Notes: generated by a model not told the origin, from the letters alone. DNA of 64,000 nt from an uncultured Wenzhouxiangella sp. (GCA_913057195.1 CAJXNL010000012.1:1-64000); one strand, 5' to 3'; counted from the stretch's first letter, positions 20,447-29,750 are shown. Numbers and translations: made by a program.

Positions 20447-23400
20447 ATGCACTCAAAGCAATGGCAGTTTTGGATCGACCGCGGTGGCACGTTCACAGAC
20501 GTGGTGGGTCGCGATCCCACTGGCCAGTTGCACCGTCACAAATTACTGTCTGAAGACCCTGCTCGCTACGACGATGCCGCTTTGGCCGGGATACGCCGCT
20601 GTTTGGGCGTGGCCAACCACGGTGCCATTCCCAGTGACCGCATTGCCGATGTGCGAATGGGCACCACGGTCGCCACCAATGCACTGCTCGAGCGGGCGGG
20701 CGAGCCTGTTGGGCTGTTGATCACACAGGGCCATGCCGATACGCTGCGCATCGGCTACCAAACGCGCCCTAAATTGTTTGAGCTCAATATCCAGCGACCC
20801 GCGATGTTGGCGCAGACCGTGATTGAGGTCGATGAGCGGCGGGGCGCCCACGGTGAAGTGGTTCGGCCTTTGGACCTTGATCAACTGCGTGCGCGTTTAA
20901 AGGCCTTACGGGCGCAAGGCATTCATGCCTTAGCGGTGGCGCTCATTCATGCCGATCGGTATCCCGATCACGAGCTAAAGATTGGGGAACTGGCCAAAGC
21001 ATTGGGCTTCAGCCAAGTGAGCTTATCGCATCAAGTCAGCCCCGTGGCAGGTCTCATTGGTCGTGCCGACACCACCGTGGTCGATGCCTATTTGTCGCCT
21101 TTGATTCGTCGTCATGTCGAAAAACTCGCTCAAGCCTTGGGGCCTGTGCCCTTGTGGTTTATGAAATCCGATGGCGGCCTCACCCCGGCCGATGCCTTCA
21201 CAGGCAAAGACGCCATTTTGTCTGGACCTGCTGGGGGCGTTGTGGGCGCGGTCGCCACCGCTCAAGCCATCGACATCAATGCCTTGATTGGGTTTGACAT
21301 GGGGGGCACTTCGACCGATGTGTTTCATTATCGTGGTGAACTCGAGCGACGCTTTGAGACCGAAGTTGACGGCGTTCGTCTGCGCGCGCCGATGTTGGAT
21401 ATCCACACCGTTGCCGCAGGCGGTGGCTCTACGTTGCGCATTGAAGGTGGGCGCTACCAAGTGGGGCCCAGCTCGGCGGGGGCCGATCCGGGACCTTGCT
21501 GCTATGGGCGAGGCGGCCCCCTGACCGTGACCGATTGTCAGGTGATGTTGGGGCGCATTCAAAAGCGATGGTTCCCGGCGGTGTTGGGTCATGACGGTGA
21601 CCAGCCCTTGGACGTCACTGCGGTTCAAGCGGCGTTTAAACATCTGCATGCTGCCACCCATCGCTCATCCACGCCCGCGACGATGGATGATTTGGCGGCC
21701 ATGGCCGAAGGGTTCATGGCGGTGGCGGTTCACAACATGGCCAATGCCATCAAACAAATATCTGTTCGGCGGGGTCGGGACATCCGTGATTATGCCCTGC
21801 AGTGTTTTGGAGGCGCAGGAGCTCAACATGCCTGTGAAGTGGCCGACACCTTGGGCATGTCGACCATTATCTTGCACCCCTTGGGCGGCCTGCTGTCGGC
21901 GTATGGCATGGGATTGGCCGAGGTGACCCAACGGCATGAGCTCAGCTTGGAATGTCCCCTGGATGAGGCCGCACTGTCGAAAGTCGCCATGCATCCAGCC
22001 GCTCAGTGTCCTGCCAGTGCGCGCATGACCTTGCGCATCCGTTATGCCGGCACGTCCACAGCATTGCCCATCGCCTGGGCCCCGACAGAGACTCTGGATG
22101 ATGTGATCAGCCGTTTTTCTTGCGTGCATAAACGCCAGTTCGGGTTTGTTTTTTCAGGTCGCAAACTGGAGCTTGCGACGGCCATGATTGAGACCATCAA
22201 GGCTCCGGCGCATCGGCCCGAGGCCATTGCCCCTGAGGGTGATTGGGTGGGAGCGCCCTGTGATCAAGTTGATGTGTGGCTGGACGGGTGCTGGCAGCGC
22301 GTGCCGGTCTGGGCGCGCCCCAACTTGGTCGCCGGGCAGGTGATCGAGGGGCCAGCGCTGATCATTGACCCGCACGCCACCATTGTGGTCAGCCCGGGCT
22401 GGAAAGCAACCCAGTCGCCTTGTGGATCGCTACAGCTGACGCGTGATGTGGCCACAACGCCGCTGCTGCCGCAGCGATTCTGTGCCCCGCATTCTCGGGC
22501 TGAACCGGATCCTGTACATCTGGAAATTTTCAACAACCTTTTCATGGCGATTGCCGAGCAGATGGGTGAGGTTTTACGACAGACCGCATGGTCTGCCAAC
22601 ATTAAAGAGCGTTTAGATTATTCATGCGCGCTGTTCGACGCCCGTGGCGCTTTGGTGGCCAATGCCCCACATGTGCCGGTTCATTTGGGGTCCATGGGCG
22701 AAAGCGTTCGCGCGGTCATCGATGCCTTTGCCGATGATGTCGAGCCGGGCCAAGCGTTTGTACTCAATAATCCGTATCAAGGCGGAACCCATTTGCCCGA
22801 TCTCACGGTGGTCAGTCCCTTTTTTGATGGCGATCATGCGCCTTTGTTTTGGGTGGCCAGCCGAGCACATCACGCCGACATCGGTGGTTTGACGCCAGGC
22901 TCGATGCCACCGGACAGCCAGCACATTGACCAAGAGGGCGTATTGATTGATCCGCTTCGCATCATGGCGTCCAATCAGTTGGATCAAGCGGCGGTGGTTG
23001 GGGTGTTGACTGCGGGGCCGGCCCCTGCTCGACAGGTGACACAGAACTTGGCCGATTTGTCTGCTCAATTGGCGGCCAACCAGCGAGGGCTCAACGAGAT
23101 TGCCCGCGCGCTGGAGCAGTTTGGACGCGAGCGCGTGCTGGCAGCCACCGATGAGGTCCAAGCCAACGCCGCCGAGCATGTCCGACAGGTGATCGATCAT
23201 TTAAAAGATGGCTGCGGTCAAAAAACCCTAGACAATGGCGCGTGCATCCAAGTCACCGTTAAAGTGGATCACCATCGACGGCGCGCTTGCATTGATTTTA
23301 GTGGCAGCAGCGCGCAGTTGGCCGATAACTTCAACGCGCCTGCCGCCATCACACGCGCTTGCGTGCTTTACGTATTGCGATGTTTGGTCCAAGCAGACAT

Positions 23401-24040
23401 TCCCCTCAACGAGGGGTGTCTGGCGCCGATTGATTTGGTGATTCCTGATGGAAGTCTGCTCAATCCCCGTCCCCCCGCGGCCGTGGTCGCGGGCAATGTT
23501 GAAACCAGCCAAGCGTTGACCGACGCTTTGTTGGCCGCCATGGGCGCACAAGCCAACAGTCAGGGGACGATGAACAACCTGACTTTTGGCAACGATGAAC
23601 ATCAGCACTATGAAACCATTTGTGGGGGCAGCGGCGCGGGGCCGGGCTTTGACGGTTGCGACGCGGTGCAGGTGCATATGACCAACAGCCGGCTGACCGA
23701 TCCTGAGGTGCTGGAGATGCGATTCCCAGTGCGTTTGGAAACCTTCGGTGTGCGCTCAGGCTCGGGGGGGCAGGGCAAGTGGCAAGGCGGCAGCGGCGTT
23801 CTGCGTCGGCTGCGTTTTTTGGAGCCGATGACCGTGGCAGTATTGGCCACATCCCGGGTGGTCGCCCCAGCCGGGATGTGTGGCGGGGGCGATGGCATGA
23901 CCGGCCGCGCTTGGATTGAGCGAGCAGACGGAGGTCACAAGCTGCTGTCTGGTTGTGATCAAGTGGGCGTGAATGCGGGCGATGCGGTGGTCATTGAGAC
24001 GCCCGGGGGCGGCGGTTGGGGTCATGCTGATAAGGCTTAG
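20447..24040 (+). CDS. Fused hydantoinase A/B-type 5-oxoprolinase
   Basis: WIDRGGTFTDVVG, GFDMGGTSTDV (HyuA); EIFNNLFMAIAEQMGEVLRQTAWSANIKERLDYSCALFD (HyuB). Confidence 0.93.
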   Translation: MHSKQWQFWIDRGGTFTDVVGRDPTGQLHRHKLLSEDPARYDDAALAGIRRCLGVANHGAIPSDRIADVRMGTTVATNALLERAGEPVGLLITQGHADTLRIGYQTRPKLFELNIQRPAMLAQTVIEVDERRGAHGEVVRPLDLDQLRARLKALRAQGIHALAVALIHADRYPDHELKIGELAKALGFSQVSLSHQVSPVAGLIGRADTTVVDAYLSPLIRRHVEKLAQALGPVPLWFMKSDGGLTPADAFTGKDAILSGPAGGVVGAVATAQAIDINALIGFDMGGTSTDVFHYRGELERRFETEVDGVRLRAPMLDIHTVAAGGGSTLRIEGGRYQVGPSSAGADPGPCCYGRGGPLTVTDCQVMLGRIQKRWFPAVLGHDGDQPLDVTAVQAAFKHLHAATHRSSTPATMDDLAAMAEGFMAVAVHNMANAIKQISVRRGRDIRDYALQCFGGAGAQHACEVADTLGMSTIILHPLGGLLSAYGMGLAEVTQRHELSLECPLDEAALSKVAMHPAAQCPASARMTLRIRYAGTSTALPIAWAPTETLDDVISRFSCVHKRQFGFVFSGRKLELATAMIETIKAPAHRPEAIAPEGDWVGAPCDQVDVWLDGCWQRVPVWARPNLVAGQVIEGPALIIDPHATIVVSPGWKATQSPCGSLQLTRDVATTPLLPQRFCAPHSRAEPDPVHLEIFNNLFMAIAEQMGEVLRQTAWSANIKERLDYSCALFDARGALVANAPHVPVHLGSMGESVRAVIDAFADDVEPGQAFVLNNPYQGGTHLPDLTVVSPFFDGDHAPLFWVASRAHHADIGGLTPGSMPPDSQHIDQEGVLIDPLRIMASNQLDQAAVVGVLTAGPAPARQVTQNLADLSAQLAANQRGLNEIARALEQFGRERVLAATDEVQANAAEHVRQVIDHLKDGCGQKTLDNGACIQVTVKVDHHRRRACIDFSGSSAQLADNFNAPAAITRACVLYVLRCLVQADIPLNEGCLAPIDLVIPDGSLLNPRPPAAVVAGNVETSQALTDALLAAMGAQANSQGTMNNLTFGNDEHQHYETICGGSGAGPGFDGCDAVQVHMTNSRLTDPEVLEMRFPVRLETFGVRSGSGGQGKWQGGSGVLRRLRFLEPMTVAVLATSRVVAPAGMCGGGDGMTGRAWIERADGGHKLLSGCDQVGVNAGDAVVIETPGGGGWGHADKA

Positions 24041-25440
24041 TCTCGCTTGTGTGGCACTCGCCGTAAGCGCTTGGCGCCGGTCCAAGCCAGGACGAGCGCG
24101 ACAGCAAACGGCAGCAACCGCTCGATCGCATTGCCAGGCGCTTGTGGGAAGAAGCTGATGGCAATGGTCAGCATTGCGCCGGTCACCATGGCCGCCAAAC
24201 GGTGGCCTGGGTGGACAGGTCCAACAAACAGCAGAACAATCAACAGTGGGCCAAACGCATTGCCCAAGACCTGCCAGGCAAACAGCACGCGATCAAATAT
24301 TGACGCTGGGAAATAGACCGCCAACAAAACAGCGGCCAGCCCCAAGATGATGATGGCCGCGCGATCGGCATATAACGATTTTTTTTGTGGCACCAGATCG
24401 TGGCTGACCGCGCCACCGGCCACCAGCAGTTGGCTGTCAGCCGTTGACATGATGGCGGCCAAGACACCGCCTGTGATCACGCCCCCAATCACCGCTGGCA
24501 GCAGGTCGACGGCCAGCTCAAGCAACACGGACTCGCCATTGGCCAGCTCGGGCATCAGCACGCGTCCAGACCAGCCCAGCACCACCATTCCACAGTAGAT
24601 GCATGCGGCCCAGCTTAAACTGATCAGGCGTGCTCGCGGGACTTCATCGGCCGAAGAGAGGGCCATGAAACGGTTGACCACGTGGGGTTGTCCGGGATAG
24701 CCCAGCCCGATGCCGAACAAGCCCACCACAAAGACAATGGCCAATGCCAAACTGGGTTGGTCAACCACTCGCATGAGCGCGGGCTGCTCCAAGGCCAGCA
24801 ACCCAGACCATAAGCCCGTGGGGCCGCCCACATGCACCAAAGCGACCACGGGCAAAACGATGGCCACCGTCAGCATCATCAAACCTTGTAAGGCATCCGT
24901 CACGCTGGCGGCCCAAAATCCCCCCATGAAGACATAGAAGATCACAATCGCCGCCCCAATCAGCATGGCGAGGGTGGCTTGGATTGGCAGCGCGGTCGAT
25001 ATGGCTGTGCCGGCTGCTTGAAACTGCGCAGCAACGTAGAAAGTAAAACAAAACAGAATAATCACGGCGCCGAAGCGTCGAAGTTGACGGTTGGTACGGG
25101 CAGGGGTGCCTTGGGCAAGAAACTCCACCAATGTCAGTGCCTGCGAGGTTTGGCTTGCCTGTTGAAGGCGGGGGGCGATGAACACCCAGTTGATGACAAA
25201 GCCAGAGACCACTGCGGGAATCAGCCACATGGCTTGTAGACCCCATGCATACGCGGCCCCACTGGTGCCTAACAAAGTCCACGCCGATGAGGAACTTGCA
25301 GACGCAGACAGTGCGGCCACCACCGGGCCCATGCGTCGCCCGGCCAAGTGGAAATCAGCGGTATCTCCGACGCGGTTCTGTGCCCAAAAGCCGATTGCGA
25401 GAAGGACAAGTAGATAAACAATCAGCGTTACCGCCACCAT
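24037..25440 (-). CDS. Sodium:solute symporter (SSF, PutP-like)
   Basis: Many TM segments; 'DFHLAGRRMGPVVAALSASASSSSAWTLLGTSGAAYAWG'. Confidence 0.9.
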   Translation of the reverse strand: MVAVTLIVYLLVLLAIGFWAQNRVGDTADFHLAGRRMGPVVAALSASASSSSAWTLLGTSGAAYAWGLQAMWLIPAVVSGFVINWVFIAPRLQQASQTSQALTLVEFLAQGTPARTNRQLRRFGAVIILFCFTFYVAAQFQAAGTAISTALPIQATLAMLIGAAIVIFYVFMGGFWAASVTDALQGLMMLTVAIVLPVVALVHVGGPTGLWSGLLALEQPALMRVVDQPSLALAIVFVVGLFGIGLGYPGQPHVVNRFMALSSADEVPRARLISLSWAACIYCGMVVLGWSGRVLMPELANGESVLLELAVDLLPAVIGGVITGGVLAAIMSTADSQLLVAGGAVSHDLVPQKKSLYADRAAIIILGLAAVLLAVYFPASIFDRVLFAWQVLGNAFGPLLIVLLFVGPVHPGHRLAAMVTGAMLTIAISFFPQAPGNAIERLLPFAVALVLAWTGAKRLRRVPHKRD

Positions 25441-25790
25441 GGTGTCTCTCCTGATTGAGGATGCGGACGTTCTGGCCCCAAGCTTACCTGATATGTCCAG
25501 TCCACCGTTTGCATGGTTTGAAGGGAAGATCGCTGAGTGTTTTAAAGCGTTCAGTGTGGCACCGATGTATCGGCGTCAACAGCCCGGATCCGCTGTAACG
25601 CTGAATCTGCCGTTGTGACCAGACAGAGCTAACGTGGGGCATGCCTTATTTTGAGCTATCGCTGATGCTTTTTGATTTGTGTTGGGAATGGGCGTGTTGA
25701 ATTTTTCTAATGCCCTTAAAAGAAACGGACATATGCAAGGCCCGACCATCAATATAGTGCGCGGTGCAGAATTCGCCGATTTCAATTAAA

Positions 25791-25817
25791 GCTGGGGCAG
25801 CCCTAGGCTGCCCCAGC
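25791..25817 (-). terminator. Very stable hairpin downstream of the MerT-like gene
   Basis: gctggggcagcc-cta-ggctgccccagc, 12-bp perfect stem; weak T-rich tail on minus strand. Confidence 0.75.
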
Positions 25818-25821
25818 AACG

Positions 25822-26217
25822 CTAGGCCATCAGGGCGGGCAGCACAAACGCAAACAGTGCGCTTAGGGTGGTCACCCCGACGGCGGTCCAATACAACCTG
25901 GCCGACCAACGTCTCAGCCTTTGACAGGTGTTGGCCAGCTGGGGATCTGCCGGGCATGGCGCAAACCGCGCTCGGTGCAACAGCACCCCCGAGATTACGA
26001 GCATCACCACTGCGATGCCGAAGACCCAGCCTTTGTGTTGTGACAGCCAGATCAGCTGGGGGAAAACCCCAAGCAGTGACACCAAGCTGGCGCCTGCCCC
26101 CAGACTGACCATGGCCGCTGGAAGCACGCAGCAGACCAGAGTGCCCGAGCTGACCACGAGTGCACCCATAGCCCCCCAATAGCCCTGCTTGTCTGGGCCG
26201 AGGGACATATTACTCAT
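25822..26217 (-). CDS. MerT-like integral membrane metal transport protein
   Basis: TM protein with vicinal CC in TM1 (SSGTLVCCVLPAA) and CX8C cytoplasmic pair (CPADPQLANTC), MerT layout. Confidence 0.7.
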   Translation of the reverse strand: MSNMSLGPDKQGYWGAMGALVVSSGTLVCCVLPAAMVSLGAGASLVSLLGVFPQLIWLSQHKGWVFGIAVVMLVISGVLLHRARFAPCPADPQLANTCQRLRRWSARLYWTAVGVTTLSALFAFVLPALMA

Positions 26218-26590
26218 GATGTGGTTCGTGGGCGTGGTTCATCATGGCGTCAGATTCTCCGTCCATGCCTTGTCGAATCATTGCCAACGAACGCTGGGTC
26301 CGCTCAATGCCCACCACATCATAACCAGCGTCCACCAATACTTGATTGACTCGGTCATTGGCCATGTCTGTGCCGGGCTTGAGTTCGATGGCCACCAGCC
26401 TGTGTTCCAGGCTAACCAATACATCGTGTGTTTGCGGTTCTTTCGAAAAAGCACTGGTGATGCCTTGTGCACAAAAGGCACAGACCAGACCATTGACTTC
26501 CACTTCAATGCTGTTGATGTCTTCTGCTTTTGCGCAGACGGCAAAGAGCAAAGCCAGCGTCATAACAAAAATTTTGATTTGATGGTTCAT
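26210..26590 (-). CDS. Secreted heavy-metal-associated (HMA/MerP-like) protein with His-rich tail
   Basis: Signal peptide; IEVEVNGLVCAFCAQGI (CXXC); tail NHAHEPHHE; SD ggagaa. Confidence 0.75.
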   Translation of the reverse strand: MNHQIKIFVMTLALLFAVCAKAEDINSIEVEVNGLVCAFCAQGITSAFSKEPQTHDVLVSLEHRLVAIELKPGTDMANDRVNQVLVDAGYDVVGIERTQRSLAMIRQGMDGESDAMMNHAHEPHHE

Positions 26591-26627
26591 GTTCTTCTCC
26601 ATTAATTGATTGTGTTGATTGATGCAG

Positions 26628-27296
26628 CTAAAAATTAAACATCACGTTTCCAAGTAAATCGCCGTTGTCCTGGACACCCACTTCAAGCCACCACTTGGGA
26701 TTGAAAAAACGAAGCATTACAGCTGATTTGGGTTCATCGTCCCGGGTGTGGGTCGAACGCATGCCTTTCAGCACCACCCATAGGGCCGTTTTCTCAAAGT
26801 CATGCTCGTAAGGTGCCAACCCTAAAGCCACCGTATCGGTGCGATAACGCCAATTTGGGCCTTCGTGGTGTTCACTGACCAAAGAGGTGTAAATGCGTCG
26901 CGTCTCAAAATCAGCCTGGAAGCCGGCATGGGCTGACACATCCGATTGGGAGGCGACTCTGGCATGGCCGGCGCCGCCCCAGACGAAGACATTCGCCTGA
27001 GCGGTGGGCCAGTTCCAGCGTTTTAAAAGCCGGGCACCCCTGACATAGTGAATGTCCAGTGTCTTTTGGCCCTCAAAACCATCAACATATAACCCGCCCA
27101 CAGATGCCGACCACCGAAAGCTGCCCGAGTAGCCATAACGCCACGCCAGTGAGTCAGGGTACGCTTCTGCCACCAGCACTCGGCCTCCGGTGTAAGTCAC
27201 TGGCCGGGCGTCGGCGGTTACAGCGATGGACGACAATGCCAATGCCAATGCACACGCGGCACCACTTGCTCGTCCAAGCAAACTTAATCGATTCAT
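26628..27296 (-). CDS. Secreted/outer-membrane protein of unknown function, putative beta-barrel
   Basis: Signal peptide, SD ggagaa; C-terminus ends in aromatic 'GNVMFNF'; linked to HMA and MerT-like genes. Confidence 0.6.
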   Translation of the reverse strand: MNRLSLLGRASGAACALALALSSIAVTADARPVTYTGGRVLVAEAYPDSLAWRYGYSGSFRWSASVGGLYVDGFEGQKTLDIHYVRGARLLKRWNWPTAQANVFVWGGAGHARVASQSDVSAHAGFQADFETRRIYTSLVSEHHEGPNWRYRTDTVALGLAPYEHDFEKTALWVVLKGMRSTHTRDDEPKSAVMLRFFNPKWWLEVGVQDNGDLLGNVMFNF

Positions 27297-27364
27297 TGTG
27301 TTCTCCACGGTTGATGCGAGCCTTGTTCAAGGACAAGGCCAAAACTCGATCAGTTGGTGTGGAG

Positions 27365-27718
27365 TCAGACGATCGGAGGTGGGTTGGGGACTTTAAAAAA
27401 TGACGGGGTTAGAAATGTGGATTGAGCATCCACAGCCGTTGAGCTCGCGGTCAAAATGGTGATGGCAGGGAGCACAGGCGCCCACATCACCAATCCGCAC
27501 GCGCGTTCACAGGTGTCTGAAAAAGCATCCGCACCCGGAGAGGGTTCGGGGTGATCGCCGTGATGGCCTGATTCTTGGGAAGGGCAATGCGACTGGGTGA
27601 GCGCATTGCCGGCATCGGCGTCTACCATGCCCAAATGCAAGGCCTGCCACGGTGTCATGAGCTGTACGATCAGTGCAAGCACTCCAAAATGAGACAGCAT
27701 GACTTTGAACGCCTTCAT
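27365..27718 (-). CDS. Small secreted Cys/His-containing protein (DUF2946-like)
   Basis: Signal-like N-terminus; HCPSQESGHHGDHPEP, CERACGL. Confidence 0.55.
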   Translation of the reverse strand: MKAFKVMLSHFGVLALIVQLMTPWQALHLGMVDADAGNALTQSHCPSQESGHHGDHPEPSPGADAFSDTCERACGLVMWAPVLPAITILTASSTAVDAQSTFLTPSFFKVPNPPPIV

Positions 27719-27725
27719 GAATGTC

Positions 27726-27753
27726 AGTATAGCAGTTTTTTTTAAAGTGACAT
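27726..27753 (-). promoter_or_regulatory. Candidate promoter of the metal-handling operon
   Basis: Minus strand ATGTCA -16 bp- TATACT, -10 ends 7 nt before the ATG. Confidence 0.5.
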
Positions 27754-28172
27754 ACGGCCACGTGTCGCCGGAAGCACTCGCTGGCATAAAAACGTGGCAA
27801 TGGCTGCACTGAATTCAGTGCTGTGCTGTGGCCTGATGTCACCATCGAACGTGCCGGTGTCTTCGCTCAGTGGTCACACAGATTACCCCACGATGCATCT
27901 TTCATCACAGGATGGCGCGTGGATCAAACCCGATCCGAGGCCGATGATGTTGATCAAATGCCGCCTGGCATGGCTTTAAGCCCCAACCAGCTGTATCAAC
28001 GCTACAACAGGCTTGTGGCCGATAAGAGACAGACACTCACTTGAGTTTTCTGGCGCGAGGGGAGTTGGGCATTGAGCTGGCCGGTGTTCCCAACATAAGG
28101 CTTTACGGGGCGTTCTCACAAACTTCGCGCGCTGCCGATGCCACAGAGCGGTTTCTTGCGTCCAATGGCATG

Positions 28173-28320
28173 ATGCCGAGCCGCCGATGGGTCGGCAAGC
28201 CAGGGTTGCGTGCTGAGCGAGGCCGTCACTGAATACCGGGTGTGTCAGCAGCTTGACCTGTCATTGGGGTCAGAGCAATCCTTGGTTAAGACCCGTGGAT
28301 GATGGGAGCACGGGGACCCC
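28173..28320 (+). pseudogene. Decayed copy of the RHH antitoxin gene at 28366-28635
   Basis: 'ctgagcgaggccgtcactgaataccgggtgtgtcagcag...gagcaatccttgg' vs 'gtgagcgaagccgtcgccgaatatcgggtgcgccaacaa...gagcaatgcttgg'; 1-nt deletion and in-frame stop. Confidence 0.8.
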
Positions 28321-28327
28321 CGATCTA

Positions 28328-28357
28328 TTGATATCAAAATAACAAAAATGTGATATC
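28328..28357 (+). promoter_or_regulatory. Candidate RHH operator: two GATATC palindromes 22 bp apart over the TA promoter
   Basis: TTGATATCAA (28328-28337) and GATATC (28352-28357); TTGATA could serve as -35. Confidence 0.5.
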
Positions 28358-28365
28358 GTACTTAC

Positions 28366-28635
28366 ATGCCTAGAACGATCATAAGCTTGTTGGATGCGGA
28401 AAAAGCCTGGTTGGATGCTGAAGCCAAGCGTCGAGGCCAGTCTATGACCAGCCTGGTGAGCGAAGCCGTCGCCGAATATCGGGTGCGCCAACAACGCAAG
28501 CTGGCAATGGGGCTCGAGCAATGCTTGGCCGAGACCAGCGGATTGTGGCAGCGAGGGGATGGCCTTTTTTGGCAGGAGGGATTGAGGCGCGAATGGGCAA
28601 GTACGGTCGACGCAGACGCTGATGAGCGAAGCTGA
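28366..28635 (+). CDS. Ribbon-helix-helix (CopG/VapB-type) antitoxin
   Basis: Short RHH N-terminus (MPRTIISLLDAEKAWLDAEAKRRGQSMTSLVSEAVAEYR), C-terminal GLWQRGDGLFWQEGLRREW; overlaps PIN gene. Confidence 0.82.
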   Translation: MPRTIISLLDAEKAWLDAEAKRRGQSMTSLVSEAVAEYRVRQQRKLAMGLEQCLAETSGLWQRGDGLFWQEGLRREWASTVDADADERS

Positions 28636-29014
28636 CTTACCCCAACTTCAGTACCTGATCGATTCCGTTATTGTCATCGACCATTTGAATGGGCAGCAAT
28701 GGGCAACCGAGTTTATTCTGTCTTACGGCCACGTGAGCGCGTTGTCAGTCATCACGCGTGCAGAAGTATTGGCGGGGACGGCATTAGACGCTGAACAACA
28801 AGTGCTGCAGCTACTCAATCAATTTTCAACTTTGCCCATCACGCTCTCAGTGGCGGACGCTGCGGCCAGACTCCGTCGAACAGAGCGTTGGAAACTCCCT
28901 GATGCGATTCAGGCCGCCATTGCCATTGATCAAAACTTGGTTCTGGTCACTCGCAACACAAAAGATTTTAAGGACGGGCAACCAGTCAAAGTGCTTATTC
29001 CCTATCGAGCTTAG
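28622..29014 (+). CDS. PIN-domain (VapC-type) toxin
   Basis: Acidic positions in LIDSVIVIDHL, RAEVL, LPDAIQAAIA, TRNTKDF. Confidence 0.85.
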   Translation: MSEADLPQLQYLIDSVIVIDHLNGQQWATEFILSYGHVSALSVITRAEVLAGTALDAEQQVLQLLNQFSTLPITLSVADAAARLRRTERWKLPDAIQAAIAIDQNLVLVTRNTKDFKDGQPVKVLIPYRA

Positions 29015-29147
29015 CTTCATGCTGTCATTGGGAAATGCACCCGATCTGCGGGGATCGCAACGCGGCGAACATCCGAGCGCAAGGTTTATTAAAAAGGCGA
29101 CAATTGCCGTGAAAATTTTTACGCAGGAGCGTGCAGAGTTTTAAGTT

Positions 29148-29223
29148 GGTGGGCCCTGCAGGACTTGAACCTGCGACCTACCGATTATGAGTCGGCTGCT
29201 CTAACCAACTGAGCTAAGGGCCC
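29148..29223 (-). tRNA. tRNA with CAU anticodon, probably tRNA-Ile2 (alternatively Met)
   Basis: gggcccttagctcagttggttagagcagccgactCATaatcggtaggtcgcaggttcaagtcctgcagggcccacca cloverleaf with encoded CCA. Confidence 0.93.
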
Positions 29224-29240
29224 TCTGTTTGATAGCAAGC

Positions 29241-29600
29241 TTAAGATTGCTCAGCCACGGGTTTGACTTCAATCCCTTTGGCCTCAAGTTCCTCTTTCTT
29301 TCGCTTTTGAATGTAGGCCAGGTTATTTTTATATGTCTCTGCAACGGTATTGACCCCATTGGGCGCCAAAAACCCTTCGTTGCCGGCAGCCACAAAAGTG
29401 GCATAGACCCCAGATGCAGCCATCAAGGCAGCTGAGACCAGGTTGTGATCGTAGCCTTTTTCATTGACCATCTCATTGGCCAACACAATGAACTGTTCGG
29501 TGGCTTGGTTGTGCGCATCGATTTGTGTTTGCCGATCCGGGCCTGAGCCGTTGCTGGCGCCATTGCCTTGAGGGCTGTTGGATTGATCTTCGTTGGACAT
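29241..29600 (-). CDS. Small conserved protein (DUF3144-like)
   Basis: FIVLANEMVNEKGYDHNLVSAALMAASGVYATFVAA. Confidence 0.6.
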   Translation of the reverse strand: MSNEDQSNSPQGNGASNGSGPDRQTQIDAHNQATEQFIVLANEMVNEKGYDHNLVSAALMAASGVYATFVAAGNEGFLAPNGVNTVAETYKNNLAYIQKRKKEELEAKGIEVKPVAEQS

Positions 29601-29750
29601 GACTTAAGCGCTTTAGACCTGATGTTGAGTGAAGTCCGATTATAGCATCGCCATTGATCTGCCCCAGAAATCAAGCAAAGACCTGACGGTCGTTGATCGC
29701 GCTTGTTCAATGTTAAGGTGTTTGGGGATGATCAGTTAAGGAGAGTCTCA

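Noticed and set aside
21023-24085. Several long minus-strand ORFs opposite the 5-oxoprolinase
   Set aside because: Shadow ORFs; the plus-strand frame carries recognisable HyuA/HyuB motifs throughout
25646-26179. 177-aa minus ORF with a protein-like tail (EFCTAHYIDGRALHMSVSFKGIRKIQ)
   Set aside because: Overlaps the MerT-like gene in another frame and runs through the strong hairpin at 25791-25817; no SD or family support
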